Below, piece after piece: positions 18,178-27,115 of a stretch of DNA of 64,000 nucleotides. A program made the translations under genes and the position numbers. Numbering within the stretch: the first letter of the stretch is position 1; each line of letters opens with the position of its first letter. The notes under the pieces are model-generated. The model made no database searches. It was not told the origin of the DNA and saw only the letters and a program-made list of their open reading frames with translations. The DNA is from Rhizomicrobium sp. (GTDB lineage: Bacteria; Pseudomonadota; Alphaproteobacteria; Micropepsales; Micropepsaceae), in contig JBBCGL010000001.1 of assembly GCA_037200385.1 (NCBI GenBank), positions 3,115,418 through 3,179,417 on the forward strand, written 5' to 3'.

Positions 18178-19437
18178 ATGCAGGACGTTCTCAAGCGCCG
18201 CGCCGACGAAGCCCGCGCCAGAGCCTATGCCACGCCGCTCGACCGCTTCCATGTCGGCGACCCCGAGCTCTTCCGGACCGACACGTTGTGGCCGTGGTTC
18301 GAGCGCCTGCGCCAGGAAGATCCGGTCCACCACACCGCCGAGAGCGAGTTCGGGCCTTATTGGTCGGTGACCAGGCACCGCGACATCATCGCGGTCGACA
18401 GCAATCACCGCGTCTTCTCGTCGGATTCCGAGATCGGCGGCATCACGATCCATGAGGGCCGCCAGCCGCGCGAACAGTCGAGCTTCATCGCCCTCGATCC
18501 GCCCGACCACGACCGGCAGCGCAAGGTCATCGCGCCGATGTTCGCGCCGCCCAGCCTGGTGATCCTCGAGCCCCTGATCCGCGAGCGCGCCGCGAAGATC
18601 TTGGACGAACTGCCGCGCGGCGAGACCTTCGATTTCGTCGACAAGGTCGCCGTCGAACTGACCAGCCAGATGCTGGCGACGCTGTTCGACTTCCCCTTCG
18701 CGGAGCGGCGCCTCCTGCCCCGCGCCTCGGACCTGATCCTGTCGCCGATCGGACCCGACGGCATCGTCCAGACCGAGGAGCAGCGCCAGCTCGAACTGTT
18801 CAACACCTTGGGCAAATTCGTCGCGCTGTGGAACGAGCGGTTGGCGCTGCCGCCCGCCCACAACCTGATCTCGATGCTGTGCCACGACGCGGCGACGCGG
18901 AAGGACGCGCCGGAGAATTATCTCGGCAACATCATCCTGCTGATCGTCGCCGGCAGCGACACGACGCGCCATTCGATCACCGGCGGCCTGCTGGCGCTGA
19001 ACGAGAATCCGGCCGAATACGACAAGCTGCGGGCCGATCCGGCGCTGATCGAGACCATGGTGCCCGAGATCATCCGCTGGCAGAGCCCGGTGGCGCATAT
19101 GCGGCGCACCGCGCTGGAAGACATAGAACTGGGCGGCAAGCGGATCCGGCGCGGCGACAAGGTCGTCATGTGGTATGTCTCGGGCAACCGCGACGAGGAT
19201 GCCATCGAGCGGCCGGACGACTTCCTGATCGACCGCGAGCGGCCGCGCCAGCACGTCTCCTTCGGCTTCGGCATCCATCGCTGCGTCGGGATGCGGCTGG
19301 CGGAGATGCAGTTGCGCATCATGTGGGAAGAGATCTTGAGACGTTTTCCGCGAATCGACGTCGTCGGCGAGCCGAAGCGGATGAACTCGAATTTCGTCAA
19401 AGGCTATGAGGCGATGCCGGTGCGCATCGCCAGCTGA
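18178..19437 (+). CDS. Cytochrome P450, CYP153-like
   Basis: The 419-residue product has the I-helix oxygen-binding motif AGSDTTRHSITGG, the ExxR motif in EIIRWQSPVAHMRR, and the haem ligand loop FGFGIHRCVG with Cys near residue 369. Several stretches (FGPYWSVTRHRDI, IRWQSPVAHMRR, VVMWYVSGNRDED) closely resemble CYP153 alkane/fatty-acid terminal hydroxylases as I remember them, so a hydroxylase of an alkyl chain or terpenoid is likely. The ATG at 18178 with an AGGGG site upstream is preferred over the open frame from 18127. No ferredoxin or reductase gene is adjacent. The thiolase two genes downstream would fit oxidation of the product. Confidence 0.9.
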   Translation: MQDVLKRRADEARARAYATPLDRFHVGDPELFRTDTLWPWFERLRQEDPVHHTAESEFGPYWSVTRHRDIIAVDSNHRVFSSDSEIGGITIHEGRQPREQSSFIALDPPDHDRQRKVIAPMFAPPSLVILEPLIRERAAKILDELPRGETFDFVDKVAVELTSQMLATLFDFPFAERRLLPRASDLILSPIGPDGIVQTEEQRQLELFNTLGKFVALWNERLALPPAHNLISMLCHDAATRKDAPENYLGNIILLIVAGSDTTRHSITGGLLALNENPAEYDKLRADPALIETMVPEIIRWQSPVAHMRRTALEDIELGGKRIRRGDKVVMWYVSGNRDEDAIERPDDFLIDRERPRQHVSFGFGIHRCVGMRLAEMQLRIMWEEILRRFPRIDVVGEPKRMNSNFVKGYEAMPVRIAS

Positions 19438-19467
19438 TATTTTCAACGGATCGAAAAGGGGGCAGTC

Positions 19468-19962
19468 ATGTTGTTCGGTACCGCATTCGGATCTTTCGCC
19501 TTTTATCACACGCTGATCACGCTGGTCGCGATCGTCTCCGGTCTCGTCATGCTGGCGGGCCTGCTGGGGAACAGGCGGCAGGACGGCGTCCATCATGTCT
19601 TCCTGCTGTTCAGCGTCCTGACGGCCGTGACCGGCTTCCTGCTGCCGTACAAGGGCATCACGCCGGCGGTCGCCGTCGGGATCGTGCTGAGCGTCTTGCT
19701 GATCCCCGCGCTGGCGGGGCGATATCTGTTCGCGATGCGCGGGGCGTGGCGGCCGGTCTACATCGTGACCGCGGTGGCGGCGCTGTATCTCAACTGCTTC
19801 GTGCTGGTGGTGCAGTCCTTCGTGAAATTCCCCGCGTTGCACGCGTTGGCGCCGGGCAACCCGCCGGGCGGGCCGGTCTTCGGCGCGACGCAAGGCATCG
19901 TGCTGATCGCCTTCGTCGTCGCGGGCTATCTGGCGGTGCGCCGCTTCCGTCCCCGGGGCTGA
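19468..19962 (+). CDS. Small integral membrane protein, unknown
   Basis: The product has 164 residues and about five hydrophobic helices, with a small conserved-looking polar patch (FAFYHTLITL at the start, GNRRQDGVHHVF in a loop). I do not recognise the family. The ATG follows a strong AAAAGGGGG site. It lies between a P450 and a thiolase gene on the same strand, only 3 nt before the latter, so it is probably co-transcribed with it. Confidence 0.7.
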   Translation: MLFGTAFGSFAFYHTLITLVAIVSGLVMLAGLLGNRRQDGVHHVFLLFSVLTAVTGFLLPYKGITPAVAVGIVLSVLLIPALAGRYLFAMRGAWRPVYIVTAVAALYLNCFVLVVQSFVKFPALHALAPGNPPGGPVFGATQGIVLIAFVVAGYLAVRRFRPRG

Positions 19963-19965
19963 GCG

Positions 19966-21213
19966 ATGGGCGACGCCTTCCTCGTTCCCGGCCTGCGCAC
20001 GCCTTTCGTCAAGGCGAGCGGCGCCTTCGCGGGGTTCAACGCGCTGGCGCTGTCCGTGCCGGTCGCGCAAGCCATGAACGCGCGGGCCAAGCCAGACGTC
20101 GTGATCTGGGGCCAGGTCATCCCGGACGCGACGGTCTCGAACATCGCGCGCGAACTGATCTTCGAGGCCAAGATGTCGCCCGACATCCCGGCCTTCTCGA
20201 CCGTGATGGCCTGCTCGACGAGCTTCATCGGCACCATCCAGGCGGCGGGGATGGTGGGGCATGGCGGCCTGCACCTCGCCCTGGTCGGCGGCGTCGAGAC
20301 CATGAGCCATGTCCCGCTGGCGCTGAAACCGCAATTCGCCGACGGCGTGTTCGGCCAGTTCGCGAAGAACCCGGCCGGCGCGCTCGAAACCTTGCAGAAG
20401 GTGACGCCGGCCGATTTCGACCTGCCGATCCATGGCTGGGCGAACCGGCAGAGCGGCCGTTCGATGGGCGAACACACCGAGGACACCGCCAAGCATTTCC
20501 ACATCCCGCGCGAGGACCAGGACCGCCGCGCCCTGCTCAGCCATCAAGGCGCGATCAAGGGACAGGACGAGGGCTTCTTCAAAGATCTGGTGCTGCCCTT
20601 CGGCGGCGTCGAGCATGACGCGATCCCCAGGCGCGATACCTCGCTCGAGAAGCTCTCGGCCCTGAAGCCGGCCTTCGACCGCGAGCACGGCACGCTGACG
20701 GCCGGCAATTCCTCACCCAACACGGACGGTGCCGCTGCGATCTTCGTCGCCGACGCCGAAGGGCTGAAGCGGCTGGGCCATCCGGCGGCCGTGCGCTTCG
20801 CCGATTGGGAGGTCACGGCGATGGATTATCACGAGGAAGGCATCCTGATGGCGCCGGCGCGGGCCATCCCGCGGCTGCTGGCGCGCAACCGGCTTAAATT
20901 TTCGGACATCGCGCTGTGGGACATCCACGAGGCCTTCGCCGCGCAGGTTCTCGCCAACGTCAAGGCGGCATCGGATCCGGTCTATCGCCGCGAGAAGGCG
21001 GGCGTGGATTTCGACCTCGGCGAATTTCCCTGGGAGCGGGTCAATCCGCATGGCGGCTCGCTCGCCATCGGCCATCCCTTCGCCGCGACCGGCGCGCGCA
21101 TCCTGAGCCAGGCGGCGAAAGAACTCGGCGCGATGCCGGTCGGGTCGCGCGCCGTGGTCTCGGTCTGCGCCGATGGCGGGCACGGCACCGTGGCGCTGCT
21201 GGAGCGCGTATAG
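19966..21213 (+). CDS. Acetyl-CoA C-acyltransferase (thiolase)
   Basis: The 415-residue protein is a thiolase of normal length. The nucleophilic Cys is in VMACSTSF near residue 83. The conserved histidine lies in NPHGGSLAIGHPFAATGAR, and the second Cys in SVCADGGHGT near residue 401. Thiolases of this group cleave 3-ketoacyl-CoA in beta-oxidation, like the beta subunit of the trifunctional complex (FadI/FadA). No hydratase/dehydrogenase subunit is adjacent. Together with the CYP153-like P450 it could serve breakdown of alkyl chains, which is inference. Confidence 0.93.
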   Translation: MGDAFLVPGLRTPFVKASGAFAGFNALALSVPVAQAMNARAKPDVVIWGQVIPDATVSNIARELIFEAKMSPDIPAFSTVMACSTSFIGTIQAAGMVGHGGLHLALVGGVETMSHVPLALKPQFADGVFGQFAKNPAGALETLQKVTPADFDLPIHGWANRQSGRSMGEHTEDTAKHFHIPREDQDRRALLSHQGAIKGQDEGFFKDLVLPFGGVEHDAIPRRDTSLEKLSALKPAFDREHGTLTAGNSSPNTDGAAAIFVADAEGLKRLGHPAAVRFADWEVTAMDYHEEGILMAPARAIPRLLARNRLKFSDIALWDIHEAFAAQVLANVKAASDPVYRREKAGVDFDLGEFPWERVNPHGGSLAIGHPFAATGARILSQAAKELGAMPVGSRAVVSVCADGGHGTVALLERV

Positions 21214-21793
21214 CGTGCGCAGGCGCTCATAGGCCTCCTGCGCGGCGGCAGCGTTGGCCTGGGCCATCGGCCAGAGCGTGGGATCGTCTTTCAGCAAGGC
21301 GTGGAGCTTGAGGTGTCGGTGGTTGTGCGGGCGCGCGCGGACTCCATTTGGGTGACGTGGCGGAGCGCCGGCGCGGGTTCAAGGGGGCGGTTTTGGGGTG
21401 GCAAAACTTATCCTCGCACCGGCGGCGCGAAGGGCGCGGATCGGGCGGCGGCGCGCCTGCGGCGACGAGGACAAGTCGATGAAAATAAATTTGCGGGCGC
21501 CTGGATCGGCGCGTTGTGTGCGATGGATGCGCGTTCCTATCGGTTTGGGTGATCGATAAAGACAAGCGGGCCCTTGATATGGTTGAATCGGCGCACATCC
21601 GAACGTTTCGACGCTGGGATTTCTGGCGATTTGATCGCGGCGGCTCAAAACACATCGTCATGCCCGCTTGTACGCTGCCGCTACAAGCTGTGCCGGGCAC
21701 CCATGAACTCCCTGCCAGATGGGTGTTCATGGGTCGCCCGGACGAGCCCGGCGATGACGGTATTTTTGCGGTGGGGTCGACATCGAAGCCGTA
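21214..21793. other. Gene-poor intergenic stretch with a dispersed repeat
   Basis: No convincing gene is seen in these 580 bp apart from the repeat noted at 21655-21768. On the minus strand near 21297-21213 a frame reads LKDDPTLWPMAQANAAAAQE, which looks protein-like but runs on into the antisense of the thiolase gene and has no start or ribosome-binding site. It may be the remnant of a small gene. Confidence 0.5.
21655..21768 (+). repeat. Dispersed palindromic repeat, copy A
   Basis: The stretch opens with CGTCATGCCCGC and closes with GAGCCCGGCGATGACG. Inside it, CCGGGC-ACCCATGAAC (from 21693) pairs with GTTCATGGGTCGCCCGG (to 21741), giving a hairpin of about 16 bp. Its last ~50 bases (21720-21768) align with only a few mismatches to 58468-58517, in the same orientation, both ending in a TTTTT run. 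It resembles REP-type elements common between alphaproteobacterial genes. Confidence 0.7.
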
Positions 21794-22012
21794 CTACGCC
21801 GCGCGGCGCCAGGCGGTCAGGAAGTGGTCACAGGCGGCTTCGGCGGTTTTCCAGGCGCGTTCGGCTTCGGCGGCTTCGCGCGACAGGGCGAGGTCGGATT
21901 CGGGGCCGTGGAGGCGCTGGCGGGTCAGCCTCTCCTGCGCAGCCATGTGGACTTCAAAGGCCTGCTGTTCGGCGGCGCAGAGTGCCGGCCATTCGGTGTC
22001 CCAATCCTTCAT
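21794..22012 (-). CDS. Small hypothetical protein, 72 residues
   Basis: The 72-residue product (from MKDWDTEWPALCAAEQQAF to FLTAWRRAA) is predicted helical, rich in Ala and Glu, with no membrane segment. A strong GGGAGGG site lies about 6 nt before the ATG, which is the main reason for calling it. I recognise no family. It stands alone between the repeat region and wrbA. Confidence 0.6.
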   Translation of the reverse strand: MKDWDTEWPALCAAEQQAFEVHMAAQERLTRQRLHGPESDLALSREAAEAERAWKTAEAACDHFLTAWRRAA

Positions 22013-22159
22013 CCGTGCCCTCCCTCAAAGAGATTCGGAACATAGCAAGAACAGAACGAAATGGCAACGGAAATCGAAGGGAGAGCGGAGAGGGCGCGCT
22101 TGTGGCCGCCCCCTCCCGCCTTCGGCGGTCCCCCCACGCTTCGCGCGGTGGAGGAGCTT

Positions 22160-22759
22160 TTAGCCGTGCAGCTTCTTCGCGACCTCGGCGATCTTGCGGC
22201 CCTGATAGCGGGCGCCGGTGAGCTCGTTCTCGCTCGGCTGGCGCGCCCCGGTGCCGCCGGCGATCGTGGTGGCGCCGTACGGCGAGCCGCCGGTGATCTC
22301 GTCCAGCGTCATCTGGCCGGCATGGCCGTAGTCGAGGCCGACCACCACCATGCCGAAATGCAGCAGGTTGGTGATGATGCTGAACAGCGTCGTCTCCTGT
22401 CCGCCATGCTGGCTCGCCGTGGAGGTGAAGGCGCCGCCGACCTTGCCGTGCAGGGCGCCCCTGGCCCAAAGCCCGCCGGCCTGGTCCAGGAAGTTGGCCA
22501 TCTGCGACGACATCCGGCCGAAGCGCGTGCCGGTGCCGACGACGATCGCGTCGTAGTTCGCGAGGTCTTCGACCTTCGCCACCGGCGCTTTCTGGTCGAG
22601 CTTGAAATGCGACGCCTTCGCGATCTCCTCGGGCACGAGCTCGGGCACGCGCTTGATGTCGACCGTGGCGCCCGCCTCGCGCGCCCCCTGGGCGACGGCT
22701 TCGGCCATCGTTTCGATATGGCCATAGGCGGAATAATAGAGAACGAGAACCTTGGGCAT
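22160..22759 (-). CDS. wrbA: WrbA, NAD(P)H:quinone oxidoreductase (type IV)
   Basis: The 199-residue flavodoxin-like protein has the FMN phosphate loop [14 protein letters not shown] near residue 6, the isoalloxazine-binding [19 protein letters not shown], the Trp-containing loop GGLWARGAL, and the closing [12 protein letters not shown]. All are hallmarks of WrbA, which reduces quinones by two electrons with NAD(P)H and protects against redox cycling. AAGGAG lies 7 nt before the ATG. The gene follows the pirin gene on the same strand after 32 nt, so the two form an operon, probably governed by the divergent LysR regulator. Confidence 0.96.
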   Translation of the reverse strand: MPKVLVLYYSAYGHIETMAEAVAQGAREAGATVDIKRVPELVPEEIAKASHFKLDQKAPVAKVEDLANYDAIVVGTGTRFGRMSSQMANFLDQAGGLWARGALHGKVGGAFTSTASQHGGQETTLFSIITNLLHFGMVVVGLDYGHAGQMTLDEITGGSPYGATTIAGGTGARQPSENELTGARYQGRKIAEVAKKLHG

Positions 22760-22791
22760 GATCCACTCCTTTGGGATTGGCGGCGCAGCGC

Positions 22792-23490
22792 TTACGCCGC
22801 GTCGACCAGAACGATTTCCGAATCTTCGAGGGCTTTGACGGTGAGGATCTCGACATCCTTGATCGCGGCGCCGTCGCGGGCGTTGAGCCTGGTGCCGTTG
22901 ACCTCCACCGCGCCGAGCGCCGGCACCAGATAGCCGTGCCGGGCAGCGCCGAGCGGGTATTCGACGGTGTCGCCGGCCTTCAGCGTCGCACCCACCACGC
23001 GGGCGTCGGCGCGGATCGGCAGCGCGTCATTGTCGTTCTCGAAGCCGCTGGCGAGCGTCACGAACTTCCCCGAGCGGTCGTCCTTGGGAAAGGGCTTGGC
23101 GCCCCAGCCCGGCTGGCCGCCGGAGCTGCGCGGCTCGATCCAGATCTGGAACAGCGTCGTCGTGCCGGGCTCGAGATTGTATTCGGCGTGGCGGATGCCG
23201 GCGCCGGCACTCATCACCTGCACGTCGCCCGCCTCGGTGCGGCCCTTGTTGCCCAGGCTGTCCTGATGCGTCACCGCACCTTTGCGGACATAGGTGACGA
23301 TCTCCATGTTGGAATGGGGATGCGGCGGGAAACCGGTGTTGGGTGCGATCTCGTCGTCGTTCCAGACGCGGATCGCGCCCCAGCCCATGTTCTTGGGATC
23401 GTAGTACTCGCCGAACGAGAAATGATGCTTGGCTTTCAACCAACCATGGTCGGCGCCGCCCAGCCGGGCGAAAGGTCTGACTTCAATCAT
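22792..23490 (-). CDS. Pirin family protein (YhhW-like bicupin)
   Basis: The 232-residue protein shows the pirin N-terminal cupin with metal ligands HPHSN and [16 protein letters not shown], then [17 protein letters not shown], and a second cupin in the C-terminal half. Pirins of this type bind Fe or Ni/Cu; YhhW has quercetinase activity, and others act as redox-sensitive co-regulators. A GAGGA site precedes the ATG. It is divergent from a LysR-type gene and upstream of wrbA, a frequent pirin-quinone reductase-LysR arrangement pointing to a response to phenolics or quinones. Confidence 0.93.
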   Translation of the reverse strand: MIEVRPFARLGGADHGWLKAKHHFSFGEYYDPKNMGWGAIRVWNDDEIAPNTGFPPHPHSNMEIVTYVRKGAVTHQDSLGNKGRTEAGDVQVMSAGAGIRHAEYNLEPGTTTLFQIWIEPRSSGGQPGWGAKPFPKDDRSGKFVTLASGFENDNDALPIRADARVVGATLKAGDTVEYPLGAARHGYLVPALGAVEVNGTRLNARDGAAIKDVEILTVKALEDSEIVLVDAA

Positions 23491-23595
23491 GAGATGTCCT
23501 CCTGCGGCAGGTGCCGCCTTGCTTGGGAGGTAGATATCCCGTCGGCATTGGATTAAAAATAGAAACTCTTGAAACCGATCGTTTCCGGAATCGTC

Positions 23596-24534
23596 ATGGC
23601 CAAACTACCCGACTTCGAGGGCCTCGCAGTGTTCGCCAAGGTGGTGGAGGCGCGCTCCTTCGCGGGCGCGGCCAAGGAATTGAGCCTTTCCAAGGCCACG
23701 GTCTCCAAGGCGGTGAGCCGGCTGGAGGCCAGGCTGGGAACACGGCTCTTCAACCGCACCTCGCGGCGGCTGGCCCTGACCGACGCCGGCAAGCGCCTGG
23801 CGGACCGCGCCGCCAACATCCTGCGCGAGGCGGAAGCGGCCGAGAGCGACACCCAATCCCAGTCCGTGACGCCGCGCGGCCTGGTGCGGCTGGCGGCGCC
23901 GATGTCGTTCGGGCTGCTGGCGATCGCACCGCTGATGCCGGACTTCCTGAAGGCCTATCCCGACGTGCAGGTCGACCTGCACCTGAGCGACCAGATGGTC
24001 GACGTGATCGGCGAGGGGTTCGACGCCGTCCTGCGCATCGCCACGCTGCCGGATTCGTCGCTGATCGCGCGGCGGCTGTGCAGCGTGGAACGCTACCTCG
24101 TCGCGGCGCCGTCCTACCTGAAGGAGCGGGGCCGGCCGAAGCATCCGCTCGCGCTGACCGAGCATGCCTGCCTCGGCTACGCCTATCTGCTGACGCCCGA
24201 TACCTGGCGCTTCACGCACAAGACCGGCGAGACGGCGACGGTGCATCCGTCGGGGGGGCCGCTCCGGGTCAACAATGGCGACGCCATGCTGCCGGGCCTG
24301 ATCGCAGGGCTGGGACTGGGCGTGCTGCCGGATTTCATCCTGCGCGAGGCGCTGGCCGAAGGGCGCCTGGAGCGGGTCTTGCCCGACTGGTCGCTGGGAC
24401 AGAGCGCGCTGCACTGGGTGACGCCGCCGGGCGGACCGCGGCCGGCACGGGTCGAGGTGCTGGGCGAGTTCCTGGCGCAGAAACTCGCCGCGTCACACCG
24501 AGCCCGAAAGGGAAACCGGGACGAGCGCAAATAG
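23596..24534 (+). CDS. LysR family transcriptional regulator
   Basis: From the ATG at 23596 the product has 312 residues. The N-terminal winged helix-turn-helix reads FEGLAVFAKVVEARSFAGA, then LSLSKATVSKAVSRLE and LFNRTSRRLALTDAG. The effector domain starts with GLVRLAAPMSFGL. It belongs to the CrgA/YafC-like group that often controls a divergent pirin or quinone-reductase operon. The 105-bp gap to the pirin gene would hold both promoters. An ATG nine codons upstream (23569) is also open but gives residues that do not match the family. Its 3' end overlaps the convergent membrane protein gene by about 40 nt. Confidence 0.92.
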   Translation: MAKLPDFEGLAVFAKVVEARSFAGAAKELSLSKATVSKAVSRLEARLGTRLFNRTSRRLALTDAGKRLADRAANILREAEAAESDTQSQSVTPRGLVRLAAPMSFGLLAIAPLMPDFLKAYPDVQVDLHLSDQMVDVIGEGFDAVLRIATLPDSSLIARRLCSVERYLVAAPSYLKERGRPKHPLALTEHACLGYAYLLTPDTWRFTHKTGETATVHPSGGPLRVNNGDAMLPGLIAGLGLGVLPDFILREALAEGRLERVLPDWSLGQSALHWVTPPGGPRPARVEVLGEFLAQKLAASHRARKGNRDERK

Positions 24535-24831
24535 CAGCGCGATGACCGGCAGGGCATAGCCGTATTGCCGATGGTGGAGCAGCGTGGTCGCCGAAAGGAA
24601 CATCACAAAGGCCGCGATCGCGACACCGATCAAGCGCGTGGGCGCAAAGGCGAGCAGGGCCGAGGCCAAGGCGAGCAGCGTGCCGGTCACTTCGCGATAG
24701 CCGCTGGGATAGCGCCAGCGCGTATAGGCCTCGCGCACGATGCGCAGGCCGAACAGATGCACCGCGGCACCTGCCGCGAACACCGCCGACAGCACCCAGG
24801 CGCCGTGCGAAAAAATCGTCTCCACATCCAC
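24493..24831 (-). CDS. Small four-helix membrane protein, DoxX-like
   Basis: From the GTG at 24831 (GGAGAG four nt upstream; a second GTG at 24825 is also possible) the product has 112 residues. It has four hydrophobic helices, beginning ETIFSHGAWVLSAVFAAGAAVHLFG. The size and helix spacing resemble the DoxX-like group, but no decisive motif is present. Its end overlaps the tail of the convergent lysR gene by 42 nt. Function unknown. Confidence 0.6.
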   Translation of the reverse strand: MDVETIFSHGAWVLSAVFAAGAAVHLFGLRIVREAYTRWRYPSGYREVTGTLLALASALLAFAPTRLIGVAIAAFVMFLSATTLLHHRQYGYALPVIALLFALVPVSLSGSV

Positions 24832-25228
24832 TGTTCTCTCCGACCGTCTGGCACAGATCGTGCGCGACGGACGCATCTTCAAGAGCGAACCGGGCCGCAC
24901 TGTGTTGCGGATACAGCGGGCCGGACCTGCTTTTGGGCATTGTCGGGAAGGATTGTGGCGTACGCCCCGTTTTCGCCACGAAACCCGAAAAAGCGTTGGG
25001 CCGGAGATGCGGGGAGGGGGAAACCGCGATGCTCCGGCCCAACATTTGGACGACTTACCGCTAGGCTGCCGTCCTTATCACGCAAGAGAGATAATCGGCT
25101 GCGTGCGCCGCAGAAGGGGCGCGGTGGAAACGCTGGGTTTCGAAAAGTGATCCCTCCGCGCCCGACGGGCTGGCGCACAACGCCGCTTTCCGTAGATTAG
25201 GGCGCGATTTCCAGGACGCGCGTAACAT
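24832..25228. promoter_or_regulatory. Divergent intergenic region with a strong stem-loop
   Basis: No gene is seen in about 400 bp. It separates the small membrane protein gene (minus) from the DsbA-NhaA gene (plus). GTTGGGCCGGAG (24995-25006) and CTCCGGCCCAAC (25032-25043) are perfect 12-bp inverted arms around a 25-nt loop, which itself contains GCGG/CCGC. There is no T-tract. The stem lies upstream of both genes, so it is more likely a leader structure, a small RNA or an operator than a terminator. Confidence 0.45.
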
Positions 25229-27091
25229 ATGGCCGGTGAAGGCGATCCAACGACATTGCTGCATCGGGTCGATCCCAAACGCGATCACGTGCGCGGCGGC
25301 AATACCCGCAATGTCGTCGAGGTTGTCGTCTATGGCGACTATCTCTGCCCCTATTGCCGGCGGCTGCGCCTGATCATCGCGCGGCTGCGCAAGGCGCTCG
25401 GCGACCGGCTGGAATATGTGTTCCGCCATTTCCCCAATGAGGGCGCCCATCCCGGCGCCGAGTTCGTTCATCGCGTCGCGGAGGCGGCCGCCCGCCAGGA
25501 CCGCTTCTGGGAGATGCACGACGCGCTCTACGACGCCGATCCGCTGACGCCGCAGCTGGCGCGCGCCCTGGCCGAGCAGATCGGCCTCGACATGGCGCAG
25601 TTCGAGCGCGATCTCGACGACGCGACTCTCCAGGCCCGCGTCGCCGAAGACCTCGAGGAAGGCCGCCGCAACGGCGTGACCGGCACGCCGTCCTTCTTCA
25701 TCGACGGGCTGCGCTATGACGGCGCCTGGGACTTCCACTCCATGCTGGAGGAGTTGCAGCGCCCGATCGCATCGCGGCTGGAGCGTTCGGCGCGCGTCTT
25801 CGCCGCCCTGCCGGCGTCGGGCGGCCTCATGCTGCTGCTGGCCGCGGCGGCGGCGCTGCTTTTCGCCAACAGTCCATTGGCGCCGCTCTACCACCAGGTC
25901 ATCGCCACGCCCTTCGGGATCGGCGTGAGCGGCAGCCTTCTGTCGATGACGGTCGGCGATTGGTTCTCCGAAGGCCTGCTCGCGATCTTCTTCCTTCTCG
26001 TCGGGCTGGAGATCCGCCGCGAGGTGACGTCCGGCTCGCTGACCGAACTGCGCGCCGCCGCCCTGCCCGTGCTTTGCGCGGTCGGCGGCGTCCTGGCACC
26101 GACCGCGATCTACCTTGCGCTCAACCGCGGCGCGACGGCGATCGGCTGGGCCGTGCCGACGGCGACCGACATCGCCTTCTCGCTCGGCGTGCTCGCCCTG
26201 CTGGGTCCGCGCGTGCCGGCCGGACTTCGCGTCTTCGTCGCGGCGCTCGCCGTGGTCGACGACATCCTGTCGGTGCTGACGCTCGCGATCTTCTATCCCA
26301 GGGCGTTCGAGCTCGGCTGGCTGGCCGCCGCCGTCATCGGCATCGCGGCGCTGTTCGCGCTCAACCGTTTCCGCGTCTATGCGACCTGGCCCTATCTGGT
26401 CGCCGCCATCTTTCTCTGGGTGGCGCTGCATGGAAGCGGCGTGCATGGCGCGCTGGCCGGCATTTTCCTCGCCGCCTTCCTGCCGACCCGTCCGGCACCG
26501 GCCGCCGCGCCGTTGCTGGCACAAGCCGCGACCGCATTGGCGGCGCTCGAGCACGCCCAGATTGCAGCGGGCGGCAGGCGCGACCTGCAGCAGGAGCCGA
26601 TCTGGGACTGGGCCAGCCGGAATCTTTCCGCCGCCAGCGACCGCCTGCTCGCGCCCGCCGAGCGCATCGAGCGCGCCGTCGCGCCATGGAGCGCTTACGT
26701 GATCTTGCCGCTGTTCGCGTTCTCCGCCACGGGCGTCAGCCTCGCCGTCGACCTGTCGGCGCCGGATGCGGGGCGGGTGCTCCTGGGCGTGGTGCTGGGC
26801 CTCGTCCTGGGCAAGCCGATCGGCATCTGCCTCGCCGCGCTGGCCGCGGTAAAGGCGGGGATCGCGCGCCTGCCGGGCGACATCACGCTGGTCGGCTTCA
26901 TCGGCGCGGCCTGCTTGTGCGGCATCGGCGATACCGTCGCGCTGCTGATGGCCGACCAGGCCTTTCCGTCCGGCGGGGACTCGTCCATCGCCAAGATCGG
27001 TGTTTTGATCGGATCGGTGCTGGCCGCCGCCCTGGGGGCGGCGGTGATCGCCTTCAGCCTGCCGCGACGGCAAAAGACACGAGCCGCATAG
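25229..27091 (+). CDS. nhaA: NhaA Na+/H+ antiporter fused to an N-terminal DsbA-like thioredoxin domain
   Basis: The 620-residue protein begins with a DsbA-like domain of about 190 residues: a redox-active CPYC motif at 40-43 and the cis-proline loop GTPSFFIDG. An NhaA antiporter domain with about 11-12 membrane helices follows: FFLLVGLEIRREV, TATDIAFSLG, the paired transport aspartates in AVVDDILSV near 343-349, and HGSGVHGALAGIF matching the pH-sensing helix of E. coli NhaA. NhaA exports Na+ in exchange for protons at alkaline pH. The thioredoxin part has no signal peptide, so it probably faces the cytoplasm and may give redox control (inference). This fusion exists in other bacteria. It may share a transcript with the next gene 24 nt downstream. 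Confidence 0.92.
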   Translation: MAGEGDPTTLLHRVDPKRDHVRGGNTRNVVEVVVYGDYLCPYCRRLRLIIARLRKALGDRLEYVFRHFPNEGAHPGAEFVHRVAEAAARQDRFWEMHDALYDADPLTPQLARALAEQIGLDMAQFERDLDDATLQARVAEDLEEGRRNGVTGTPSFFIDGLRYDGAWDFHSMLEELQRPIASRLERSARVFAALPASGGLMLLLAAAAALLFANSPLAPLYHQVIATPFGIGVSGSLLSMTVGDWFSEGLLAIFFLLVGLEIRREVTSGSLTELRAAALPVLCAVGGVLAPTAIYLALNRGATAIGWAVPTATDIAFSLGVLALLGPRVPAGLRVFVAALAVVDDILSVLTLAIFYPRAFELGWLAAAVIGIAALFALNRFRVYATWPYLVAAIFLWVALHGSGVHGALAGIFLAAFLPTRPAPAAAPLLAQAATALAALEHAQIAAGGRRDLQQEPIWDWASRNLSAASDRLLAPAERIERAVAPWSAYVILPLFAFSATGVSLAVDLSAPDAGRVLLGVVLGLVLGKPIGICLAALAAVKAGIARLPGDITLVGFIGAACLCGIGDTVALLMADQAFPSGGDSSIAKIGVLIGSVLAAALGAAVIAFSLPRRQKTRAA

Positions 27092-27115
27092 AAAAACACA
27101 GAACGAGGACACGCC

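Noticed and set aside
21213-21297. Minus-strand stretch reading LKDDPTLWPMAQANAAAAQE as a possible gene
   Set aside because: It looks protein-like, but there is no ribosome-binding site or normal start, and the frame continues for over 400 bp antisense to the thiolase. At most it is a gene fragment.
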